A DNA stretch of 64,000 nt. Origin: Piromyces finnis (taxonomy: Eukaryota > Neocallimastigomycota > Neocallimastigomycetes > Neocallimastigales > Neocallimastigaceae). Position numbers and translations under genes: made by a program. The notes beneath the pieces were generated by a model. The model was not told the origin of the DNA. It saw only the letters and a program-made list of their open reading frames with translations, and made no database searches. This document shows, in pieces, positions 11,816 to 22,648 of this stretch. Position 1 is the stretch's first letter. Each line of letters begins with the position of its first letter. The stretch lies in contig MCFH01000013.1 in the NCBI GenBank assembly GCA_002104945.1, forward strand, positions 744,001 through 808,000, written 5' to 3'.

Positions 11816-13093
11816 ATGATTTCAGAAATCAATTTTAATTTCAAAATGGATAGCTATTTTGAAGAAAATAAGAATATTGATAGTTTACACCAAACAGGAG
11901 TAAAGTATTTAATCTATAATTATTTAGCTGTAAGTATTGATTTTATACATATAATAAATATATTAATCATAAGATGTTTATTAATTTAAATTTAATATAT
12001 TTTTATTATACTTTAGAAATCTAAGAATTATGATTTATATGAAGGAAAATATTCTCAGATTGTTGAAAATAAAGACATAGTCATATATAGAAGTAAAGAA
12101 GGTTTACTCTTTTTAAAAGATAAAAGATCGGTAATTCATTGATTATATATATAAATGAAAATTTTATATACTTATTTTACTAATGTTTTTTTTTCTAATA
12201 ATATATTTTCTAATAATATAAAAAAAATTAGAATAAAAATGAAAAGATCAGATTAAATCAATTTAAACATAAAATTATTGATGTATCCGTAACAACAGGA
12301 TGCATTTTTGCGATAACTGAAGACAATGATCTTTATTATTTGTTTGTATTACCATTTATTGTTTTTTTATCTATTTATTTATAGATATGAATAATATTTT
12401 GAATAACATTATTAATTAACAATTACATTAGGACCTATAAAGTAGATCGCTCTTATATTTGTATTTTATGCGTAGATGATAACAGTAATGATTTAGAAGC
12501 CTCCGAATTTGTTGTTCTGGATGAAAATAAGAATAAAATAAAATTCAACAGAGTAATTACCAATAACTATCATGGTTTTTTAATTGATACAAATAATACA
12601 CCATGGGGGGTAAACATATAATATTTAATTTTTATAAACATATTAATATTTATTTCTAATGCATCATTGTATTTATATATTTATTTTTAGTTTGGAAGCA
12701 ATTGCATAAGCCAATTAGGAATAAATAGTAGTATGGTTTTGGAAATTTTCCATCCTATACTAATTAAAAGCTTTGAAAAAAAAACAGTTTTAAATATTTT
12801 TTGTGGAATGTTCCACAGTATGTTTCTTGTCGAGGGTGACGGAATATATCTCTGTGGAGATATAAATAATAATTATAAACAGAGACTTCATAATATTTTA
12901 TTTATTGATAATTTAAACAAATTCATCAATAACATAATATCAAAATATAATAATCAAAATATAAGATTAGATTTTGAAAAAAATAAAAAATTTAAATTAC
13001 TTAGAAGTAATAGTTTCCTTATCGATGAAAATAACAATAATAATAATAGTGATAATAGTGATAATAATAGTATTAATGATAGTAATCAGTTAA

Positions 13094-13144
<51 letters not shown>

Positions 13145-13362
13145 GAAAAAGAAAATTAGATTTTGAAAACATTAATATTGAATTCAAAAAAAAAGTTAAA
13201 AAAGCAAAAATCATTATTAATAATAATAATAATAGTAATAATATTAATAACAGTAGTATAAAATCAATTTTAAAAAAAAATACTAGTACAAAAGCACAAA
13301 GAGGTAATAAAAAAGTTAGATTCTTTATTGAAAATGAAAACAATAGTTTTGATAATAGTATA

Positions 13363-13410
<48 letters not shown>

Positions 13411-13984
13411 AAAAGAAAATTAAATTTAGGAGAAAACATTTATATTGAATTTAATAAGAATATTAAAAAAGCAAAAATAATTATTAATAATAATAATAAT
13501 AATAATAATAATTATGATAGTAATATTTATAATAATAATAATTATGATAGTAATATTTATAATAATAATATTAATAGTAATGATAATAGTAATAAAAGAA
13601 AACTAGATTTAGGAGAAAATATTAACATTGAATTCAAAAAAAAAGTTAAAAATGCAAAAATCATTATTAATAATAATAATAGTAGTAATAATAATAATGA
13701 TAATAATAGTATAAAATCAATTTTAAAAAAAAATACTAGTACAAAAGCACAAAGAAGTAATAAAAAAGTTAGATTCTGTATTGAAAATGAAAAAAACAAT
13801 CTTGATAGTACTATAAATAATAACGAAAGAAAATTAAATTTTTTAGATAACATTTATATTGAATTTAAAAAGAATATTAAAAAAGCAAAGATAATTATTA
13901 ATAACAATAGTAATAACAGTAATAATGATGATAATATTACAGTCAATAATAATGATAATAATGATAATATAAACAAAAATAGTA

Positions 13985-14021
<37 letters not shown>

Positions 14022-14460
14022 CCACAATAAAATCATTAGTAGCAGTATTAATAATAACTATAATAAAATCATTAGTAGCAGTATTAATAATAACTATAAT
14101 AAAATTATTAGTAGCAGTATCAATAATAACTATAATAAAATCATTAGTAGCAGTAATAACAGTAGCGATAATAACTATAATAAAATCAGTAATAACAGTA
14201 GCAATAATAACTATAATGAAATCATTAATAATAATAGTAGTAGTAGTAGTAATAATAATAACTATAATAAAATCATTAATAATAGTAGTAATAGTAGTAG
14301 TAGTAATAATAATAACTATAATAAAATCATTAGTAGCAGTAGTAGTAGTGATAATAACTATAATAAAATCATTAGTAACAGTAGTAGTAGTGATAATAAC
14401 TATAATAAAATCATTAGTAGTAACGATAATAACTTCAATAAAATCATTAGTAATAAGTAA
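11816..14460 (+). CDS. RCC1-like repeat protein 2 with duplicated PP1-docking-like modules (5 exons, 761 aa)
   Basis: Exons 11816-11929, 12017-12130, 12232-12341, 12432-12609 and 12691-14460 sum to 2286 bases. The ATG at 11846 is an alternative start; 11816 gives an N-terminus of similar length to the paralogue. Residues ~30-260 match RCC1-like protein 1, including FGSNCISQLG and a CGMFHSMFLVEGDGIYLCGD signature. The ~450-residue tail is modular. A ~26-residue unit (KRKLDF...IEFKKKVKKAKIII) occurs four times, at about 13144, 13408, 13594 and 13824. A unit carrying SILK followed 12 residues later by KVRF occurs twice (residues ~364-383 and ~515-534). Poly-Asn runs separate the units. The last ~140 residues repeat NNYNKII with Ser/Asn runs about eleven times. 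The basic tail suggests a nuclear protein, but this is inference. Confidence 0.78.
13255..13323 (+). other. SILK + RVxF module 1 in RCC1-like protein 2
   Basis: Encodes SILK (13264-13275) and KVRF (13312-13323) in the order and spacing typical of protein phosphatase 1 regulators that combine a SILK motif with a downstream RVxF motif. The motif match is seen directly; PP1 binding is inference. Confidence 0.55.
13708..13776 (+). other. SILK + RVxF module 2 in RCC1-like protein 2
   Basis: Second copy of the module, with SILK at 13717-13728 and KVRF at 13765-13776. It is nearly identical at nucleotide level to module 1, indicating an internal duplication or conversion. Confidence 0.55.
14030..14455 (+). 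repeat. In-frame tail repeats (NNYNKII units)
   Basis: About eleven short in-frame units built around AATAACTATAATAAAATCATTAG, separated by AGT/AAT runs. They encode an Asn/Ser/Tyr/Ile-rich, prion-like C-terminus of RCC1-like protein 2. Unit number probably varies between strains. Confidence 0.85.
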
Positions 14461-15104
14461 TAGTTAATAATATCAATATAAATAATTTTATTGATAGGGA
14501 TGATTATAATATTCACGATAAAATGATTCTATAATTCTATAGAATTACTATTAATAATATTTTATTTTTATAATATTTTAATTATTTATTATATATTTTT
14601 TAATTATTTAATATATTTATATATTCTTTACATATTTTTAATTATATTATATATATATATATATATTTTACTAAGCAATTTTATAATTTCTTTTTAACTA
14701 CAATATAATTTTATTTAATATTTTTTAATTATTTTTAAGTATTTTTAATTATATTTTATATATTTTAATTATCTATTAAGCAATTTTATAATTCTCTTTT
14801 TAATATATTTTAAATAGATCAAATATTTTATAATTATTATATTTATATTATATATCTTAAATACAACATTTTTTAATAAATAATTTGAAATACAAATAAA
14901 TATATAGAAAACTATAATTTTTTAATACTATAATATACTCTTATCAATGTCAATTTTAAGAATAATAAATTATCATTTCTTTAATTCCATATCAAAAAAT
15001 AAAAATTTTATTTAATTATGTAAAAATAAAGTGAAGGTACTTTAATTATATTGCATATTATATAATATTTTGAGATATGTCATTATTTTTTAATTATTTT
15101 ATAA
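14461..15104. other. 3' flank of RCC1-like gene 2
   Basis: AT-rich sequence with several degenerate TATATTTTTAATTAT-like repeats. No gene is recognised. Confidence 0.4.
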
Positions 15105-15873
15105 TATAATCATTATTACATAAATAAATAATATTTTTATTATGAAAGAACTTTTTAATTTAAATAGAGTCTTTAATTTAAAAATATATAATTTCATTAA
15201 AGTTAATATTAAATAAAGATTTAAATTACATTCTACCCTTTTTTTTTTGGAATTTTAATAATAATCACAAAAAATATATAAAGAGAGTGAAGTATTTTTA
15301 TATTAATAATGATAGTACTGATGGTAAATAAATATCAATGAATTTACGGATTTATGGATTTTATTATTTAATCACACTTTTTATGTATAATTAATAAAAA
15401 TTCGTGGATTGTAAATCGTAGAATAATAACATGCTTATTGTATAATAGTTGTATAATACAATTTTTTATTTCTTCAACTTTTATATTATCAATAATGTAA
15501 AAATGTAAATATAAAATGTAAAGTTATAATGTAAAGATAATAAAATTAAAATAAATGACTCATTCTAAAAGAAATCAATTCAAAATAATAAATCATATAA
15601 TAATAATTAAATACAAAGTATTTTCCTTTTTTGAAACTAAAGAGTTTTACTTTAAAATGTTACTAAACCTTATTTTTATTAAAAATTATAATAAAGTTAA
15701 TGAACAATAACGAATAATAATAAATAATAATAAATAATAATAGTATTATATACAGTAATTAATAACTCTTTAATTTTATGACAATATATTTTATATTGAT
15801 AAAAATATATTGATAAAAATGGATCTTTTATTTCTAATGTTATTGGTATATTCCATACTATTACTATTACTAT

Positions 15874-15940
<67 letters not shown>

Positions 15941-16630
15941 AAAATAACTTTATATTAATATTTTAAAGTGTTTGGCTTGTGTCTTAAATAGCTTTTATTC
16001 AAATTTTAATATATATATTCTTAATATTGTATTATTGTATTTTTGTTTTATTTTGCAAAAGTTTATAAACGCATATGATTTCTTCTTATTAATAAAGATC
16101 ATCATTTTTATTTTATTATTAATATATTATATAATATTATACAACTTAAAATTATTAATTAAATACATTTATAGTAAAAAAGAAAAAAAATTGTTTTAGA
16201 ATTTTATTATAATTTTTATTTTTAAAATTATTAATATATGATATATAAATTTATAATAATTCTAAACATTTATTTCATTTACTATTATAATATGAGTATA
16301 TATAATATTTGAATAATACTAATTATAAATATAAAATATATATTTAAATATATCTTTCTATTTTTTTTTTAAAAAAAATAAATATATAAGCATTGAATAA
16401 CTTTTTTTTTAAAATTTGAAAGTAAAAATGTATACCATAATTTTAATTTCTGTATATTTTTATTAATTAAAAAATTTTAAATTAATTTAATTTGTAAAAA
16501 AAATTTTTAAAAAAAAATCAAAAGTTTTATATTAAAATAGAAAACCTTAAATATTATAATTTTTTTATTTCACCATGATATTATTAGGCCCGGTGCGGTA
16601 CTAGTCTTTTTTTCTTTTTCTCTTTTCTTA
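15105..16630. repeat. Repeats C and B, copy 3
   Basis: Repeat C (~15105-15376) joined to repeat B (~15377-16570), same arrangement and orientation as copy 2. It ends with the GC-rich core at 16587-16606 and a T-rich tract. In contrast to copies 1 and 2, no RCC1-like gene follows; sequence related to repeat A begins ~0.5 kb further on. Confidence 0.88.
16587..16606. other. GC-rich 20-base core at end of repeat B copy 3
   Basis: GGCCCGGTGCGGTACTAGTC lies between the same flanks as the core of copy 2 (CACCATGATATTATTA on the left, a T-run on the right). The middle of the core differs while the flanks are identical. Function unknown. Confidence 0.5.
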
Positions 16631-17116
16631 TATATTTCTTTATTAAACTTTTTATATAAATAATATAAAACATATATACTAATATTAATAATAGTATTAT
16701 TTTTTTATTAATTTAATTTTTATTTCAATTAAGCAGATAAAAAAAATTAAGGAATTATATAATATAAACATAATTATAATATTTAATAAACAATTATTAA
16801 AATAACGGTCAAAAAGAAAATAAAGTATTTTTATATATTAAACAAATATATTCAAAATATACATTATAATTTAATAAATATATATTTATTTATTTAAACT
16901 TAAAACATTTTATAATAATATTTATAAATATATTATACAATACATATATTAATATTTATTTACAAATAAATAGAGAGGAATTCTAACTTTAATCTTAATT
17001 ACCCTTTTTTAATATTATATATAATATATACAATTCAATGCTATTCATTTATTTAAAATGAGTTTATCAATATGGGTTAAGCCTTTAATTATATAAATGA
17101 ATAGAAAATTATTTTT
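16631..17116. other. Junction spacer with possible LRR-gene scrap
   Basis: AT-rich spacer. Around 17050-17100, minus strand, a short stretch reads KGLTHI followed by aliphatic residues. This resembles the DKGLTHIP cap of the LRR gene at the left edge and may be a fragment of such a gene. The match is only about 20 bases, so it is tentative. Confidence 0.3.
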
Positions 17117-17223
17117 ATTCATTATTATTATATTCATTATTATAGCCATAGTTATAAATATAATAACAGTACTTATAACAATATCTCGTTATTAGCATTT
17201 TTATTATCTCATGTGTTATTCTA

Positions 17224-17269
<46 letters not shown>

Positions 17270-17271
17270 TA

Positions 17272-17306
<35 letters not shown>

Positions 17307-17840
17307 TCTAATTATTATTATATACTATTAGTATTGTAGGAATAATTAATATTATAAAAAGTCCTTAAACCAATAAACTTTTTTTCCTTATTGCTTCATT
17401 GTAAAAGCCTCGTTTTTTTTTATTAATTAAAATAAAAGAAACTTTTCTTTTAATTTATTAAAATATATTATATCAATATATTACTTTGGTTTTCTAAATA
17501 GAAAAGAGTATAATCTTTACTGATATAATGATAAAGGATTCAGTAAAACAATTATTCCTTAATTAATAAAATGAATTCTATTTAAAAGAAGTTAATTCTA
17601 TATATTATACTATAAAGTAATATATACCCGTTTTTCTTTTAAAAATTAATATCGAGATGAAGTTATCTTTTATTAATATATATAATTAATAAAACTAAAG
17701 TTCTATTTAAATATATTAGTTATTAAAATGAAAATATATTCCAATATAATGATTTATATATTATTTCTTTGTTTCATATATACTTTTTTAATAGAATAAC
17801 AATTAAAAAGAAGTAAAAATAAATTATAATTATAAATCGT

Positions 17841-17939
<99 letters not shown>

Positions 17940-18014
17940 TTTTATTTATTTATTTTATTTATTTTATTTATTTTAATATAATTTTAAAGAATTAAATTTA
18001 ATTACGAAATTTTT
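17117..18014. repeat. Repeat A, copy 2 (right outer direct repeat)
   Basis: Same orientation as copy 1 (4251-5228) and near-identical outside the microsatellites. The ATT array is contracted (~15 units) and the TTTA array expanded (~25 units). It marks the right boundary of the duplicated accessory block. Confidence 0.85.
17840..17941. repeat. (TTTA)n microsatellite, about 25 units
   Basis: Perfect tetranucleotide run inside repeat A copy 2. Confidence 0.95.
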
Positions 18015-20150
18015 AATAAGTATTTTTAATATTTATATTATATTAAATATATATAATATAAATGGTTTTTATCTTTATAATATAAAAAGGTATAATATGG
18101 AAAGGGTAGATTATATTGCGTTATAGCATGATTATCGTAGATATTTACTAAACTATTATTATTATAATTAATTATTGAGCATCTCAAGCTCTGTAATGAA
18201 ACATATATATCTGCCATAACTTTCTTTTTTATAAGTGGTAACCCTTAAATCGACTAAGCATTTTCTATTATTAATCACCAACTAAAAAAATAATATTATT
18301 CATAGAAATTACTGTATTTACCAAGGAATGTTTTCTAGATAAGTTAAAATTTTATTTTGTTTTATAAATTGTTCTTCATTCTACTACATATTTGTTGTTT
18401 CTTCTTAGCTAAATCATATTTCTTAGCTCACACATAATAAGTTTTATGAGCAATATTTTTGACAGAATTAGCTGAAATATTATGATTTAAAAATTCATTT
18501 TTTGTTAATAAAGTTATATATAACCATTGATATTATAACTATTATTATTGTCAGTATTAAAAACCTTTTTCGAATTGTTCTATAAATAATTTATAACTCC
18601 ATAAAATGAGAATAATAATGTTAATAGGATAAATGATTCATTTAAATAAAGTTTATCTTTCTTGTTTCGGAAGGGTAATATTTCAAGATTAAGTATCATC
18701 ATTTTATTATTTATAAAACTTCATAATTATTTTTTTAGTACTTTTTTAAACATAACAACATAACACAAGTCTTTTCATAGTAATCTTTTTTTTCTACGAT
18801 TAATATTTAGTTAAAAAGAAAATTATCATTTTTACATTTATTTGATTGAATTATGAAAAATAAGTTTACACCATTTTCATAGTTAACACCTATTTTCTTA
18901 ATCTATTTCATAACCTTCATAATATTATGTAATTTTATATATTCATATCTTATTTTAATTCTATAAAAAAATATTATTAATTTAAATAATATCAAAATAT
19001 TTTTTTCAAATTTCTTGATATTTTTCTAAATCTTAAAAAAATATATCTTCTTTTAATTACTTTAAGTAGTATTGGCTTTTTTTTGTTGCAATTAAGAAAT
19101 TGACAATAGCCTAGACTCAAGAAATAAATGTTATGTTTTTCCAAACTTTAAATACTTTTTTTTTATAAAAAAAAAAGAGAATGATTATAGTCACATTTGT
19201 ATCAAGTCTTATTTAAAATATTTTTTATAAATTTATAAATTCTCAATTTATTTTAGCCTTTAGAATAAATTGAGAATTAATAAGGGACACAAAACTTAAA
19301 GTCCTAATATGATCATACGAACTTTATAAAAAGTTTATATTCTCTATTACTTTTTTGATAACTGAGGAACTTAACGTCATATCATTCAATGATATACTTG
19401 AACTTTCATTCCATATGGAAATATATTTATTTCTAAAAAAAAAAAACTTTAATTGTTTCTAATAGTATTTCTAATAATAATTTTTTTGGTTTAGAATTTT
19501 TACATGAATTATTCAATAGTATTTGTGATGGAAACTTTCACCACTCATGAGTTTAATATCGTTTTTATTTCTAAAAATGAATATTTAACAAATTATAATA
19601 ACTTTTATGATATTTCACATATTAACAATAATAATTACTATAATTATAATCTTAAGAACAATTTCATTAAACAAAAATAATGTGTTTTTCCCAATAGAGA
19701 AAAAAAAAGATTTAAATAATAAAAAGATTTTGAAAAAAGGATATTATCAGAATCTGAGAATAAAAGTAATTCAGTTTTCATAATCTTTATAAACAAGAAG
19801 GAAATATATATTTCTTGTTTTATTTAATTAATAATAATAAAAAAAGGTACAAGAATCTCTATTTATAAAATATGAGACCTTGGTGAACTGAAATAAAATC
19901 ATTCATTCAAATGGCTTTAATCTACTTTATTGATTTGTAATTCACAAGAAGTTAAAATCCACCAAGAAGGATCATATAAATATAGTTATAAATAGTTTTT
20001 ATTCTATCCCTTTCATAGTGAAAGTAATTAATAAACAGATTCATATATTAATTAAAATTTGTAATTACATATATAAAAAAATTAATATATAATATAAAAA
20101 GTAAAAAAAAAAAATAAATTAAAATAAATATAATACAATAATAAAAAAAG
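18015..20150. other. Gene-poor region with possible decayed coding remnants
   Basis: No intact gene. At about 18290-18610 the minus strand carries a stop-interrupted stretch of coding-like composition (for example NEFLNHNISANSVKNIAHK and AKKYDLAKKKQQICSRMKNN). This may be a mobile-element relic, but the family is not recognised. A perfect hairpin lies at 19238-19278. Base composition is less extreme than in the flanking intergenic DNA, which would fit old inserted sequence. Confidence 0.35.
19238..19278. other. Perfect 15-bp inverted repeat with 11-nt loop
   Basis: AATTCTCAATTTATT (19238-19252) is exactly reverse-complementary to 19264-19278, separated by TTAGCCTTTAG. It is not adjacent to a recognised gene end, so it could be a transposon terminal remnant or chance in AT-rich DNA. 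Confidence 0.6.
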
Positions 20151-20345
20151 GATATAATGTATTTTAATAATTTCAATTAAAATAAGGACACTGCTAATAT
20201 ACCATAATAATTGGAGTTAACATCCACTAGGACTCGATATCATAAATCAAACTTTACCAGGAGACAATATTATTATCTTTATTGATTGTGCTGATCGTAT
20301 TAGCTTGTCTACCCATTTCTTCAACACTTCTAGTTGTTGAAATAA
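20150..20345 (-). pseudogene. Heavily decayed retrotransposon fragment related to 21087-21300
   Basis: Aligns by eye with the 3' end of the reverse-transcriptase fragment at 21189. For example, TTGATTGTGCTGATCGTATTA lines up with a GC-richer stretch beginning at about 21215 (TTGGTTGCGCTGGCC), and the flanking TATAATGTATT...AATTAAA also matches. Many differences are G or C replaced by A or T. No open frame survives. Confidence 0.5.
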
Positions 20346-21086
20346 TTATTCTCCACGTTAAGATTCATTGTATTATGAGAATTATCATTAACTAAAATAA
20401 AGTATTTATTCATATTAAATGAATTAGAATTTTTATTTTTTTCTATTTCTATAAATATTATTTCTCTATGACATTATTATCTCTAACCTTACTATAGTTA
20501 CTATTATCCCTATTAATTATCAATGTTATTGTCTTCAATATCTTTTATTAAGATAATTAAAAATATGAAACTAAATAATTATAATGTTTAATACCTTAAA
20601 TATTCAATTAAACAACATTGAAAGGACTTTGATTACTACTCTTGCATTATGACCAATAATTCAAATAAAAAAGATTAATTAATTTGGAAGTTTTAGCAAT
20701 TTTTAGTATTCAACTTTTATCCGCTTCTTGCTTTTAATAACCAACAAAAACCATACGAAAATATTGCTGTTAAGTAAATAAACACTAGTTTTTTTGTTTT
20801 TGTTTTTGTTTTTGTTTTTATTTTTTGAATGAACTAAGAATATTTAAACTTCTTAAAAAACTTGGTAATTTAATTTATGCTTTATTAAAAGTTAATAATT
20901 TTTTTTTAATGGCATCAAATATTTTTAAACTTTATTATTAATTAAAATTATAATACGAAAAATGGAAAATTCCTGGCTAAAAGTCTGGCTAAAATGGCCA
21001 AAAATCTAGGATTTATACTAAATCATTATAATACGTGTTTTATAAAAAAAAAATGTTTAAATAAACAAAAATGAATAAAAAGTGAG
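20346..21086. other. Non-coding spacer between retroelement relics
   Basis: AT-rich, with a short (TTTTTG)n run near 20790-20820. No gene is recognised. Parts may be unrecognisable retroelement sequence. Confidence 0.35.
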
Positions 21087-21188
21087 TATAATGTATTCTA
21101 GTAATTTTAATTAAAGTAAAAAAGCCACTATTATACTAAAGTACAATAATTGTATTTGACTTCCACCGAGTCAAAGATCAAAATTTTG

Positions 21189-21713
21189 TCATGGCACAAA
21201 ATTATGATCTCCATTGGTTGCGCTGGCCCTCCTGGCCTGTCTTACTGTTTCTTCAGCATTGACGTTCTTGGCTGTTACAATAGAGTATAGAGATATAAAT
21301 GATACAGCTTTATGAACTCCGACAACCCATCGTATTCCTTTGTTAACATGCTTCTGATCAATCCTAGACCTAGCTTTGTTGGATCCAAGTAATGGTGCAA
21401 AGTATAAAACTCTGCTAATCACTTGTGAGTTAAGTACTAGCTTTTTAAAAGGAATAGGAATATTAGGATTTCTTAAGAATTTACTGACTGAGAAAAGTTC
21501 TTTCAAAACCTTGTTATTAAGAGCTTTAATTACTAGTTTAAGGGACAAATTCTTATCAAATGGAACACCAAGATAAGTGTAGTTAAGTAAAATGGTAGAT
21601 CTTTCTTGTTCTGATTTTCTACTGATTCAGGATGAACCACCATCGTTGAACATTTCTGAATACTAAATTCCATTTCATTATACAAAGCCCATTCATTAAC
21701 TAAAAGTTAATAA
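21189..21713 (-). pseudogene. Non-LTR retrotransposon reverse transcriptase, C-terminal fragment
   Basis: The minus strand encodes the region just C-terminal to the catalytic core of LINE-type reverse transcriptases. Visible landmarks are YTYLGVPFDKNLSLK, LFSVSKFLRNPNIPIPFKKL, VISRVLYFAPLLGSNKAR and GIRWVVGVHK. An open stretch of 119 codons covers 21548-21189. Upstream, a stretch reading ALYNEMEFSIQKCSTMVVHP (about 21700-21640) continues the domain in another frame, so at least one frameshift lies between. The catalytic YxDD box, endonuclease and gag-like parts are absent. This is a dead 5'-truncated copy, as is usual for LINE insertions. Its GC content is visibly higher than its surroundings. 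Confidence 0.82.
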
Positions 21714-22648
21714 ATATTATAACTCTAATACCTCAAACAAATTATTATTATTTACTTCATTTTGAATTTTTTTAATACTTCTTTTTAAACAAATTTTGTA
21801 TATGTTAATGAAATTCTACTTTAAAAAAAAAATAAGTATTATATATAATTAAAATTAGAAAATAAGACACAATATTAAAATAAAAATTGAAATTACACCT
21901 AATTTTTTAAAAGATTTTTTACATCAAATGATATATTTATATATATTGATTTATTTAATATTAAAATGCATAATATGATAATAGATTTGTTAATATTTTT
22001 GACATAATATATTAATAGATTTTTATAACAAAGAAATAAAAAAAATTATTTTATAATGGCCATAAAAAATAAATAAAATATTCATTTTTTATATTCATTT
22101 TAATTAATTTTTCTTTCTTAAAATAAAAATAAAAAAAAAAAAAAAAAAAAGAGAAACTTTTTAGAAAAAATTAATATGTTTTTTAAAATAAAATATATAA
22201 TGAGCTCTTTATAATTTTGTCACATAATTAATACTAAAATCATTTGTTTTAAATGATTTTCTATAATAAATTATGAAATATGAATATTTGTGAATCCCTT
22301 TTTCCATTAGTATATCATTATTCTCTTTTGCTATTAATTCTAATTTATAAATATTATATAGAATAAATAAATTATTTAGTTTTTTTTTTTTTCTTATTTC
22401 ATTATTAAAATTATCGTCATATTTTTATAATTACCTTTACTCTTCATCATAGCTTAAATAATTGTATTATAAATTATAATTGACCTTATAAAAACATTAT
22501 GAAATTTATTGTATTGGAGGGATTTTATAAAGAAATGTTATAAATTTTTAATAATTATGTATCAAGTAATATTCAAATAATTTTATTTTTATTACTTTTC
22601 TTAGTAATATTGATATGAATGTATTAAACTTTGATGATTAAAAACTAC
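21714..22648. other. AT-rich intergenic region
   Basis: No gene recognised. Contains A/T homopolymers and the 3' flank of the minus-strand gene ending at 22649. Confidence 0.4.

Noticed and set aside
11590-11838. Open frame just upstream of RCC1-like gene 2
   Set aside because: No counterpart upstream of RCC1-like gene 1; Ile/Tyr-rich composition.
13086-14036. Leu/Ile-rich minus-strand frames opposite RCC1-like gene 2
   Set aside because: Antisense translation of Asn/Ser codon runs.
16587-16606. Possible 5S rRNA or tRNA 3' end in the GC-rich core
   Set aside because: A vague resemblance to a Pol III gene end (GC motif then T-run), but no A-box, B-box or foldable RNA body precedes it.
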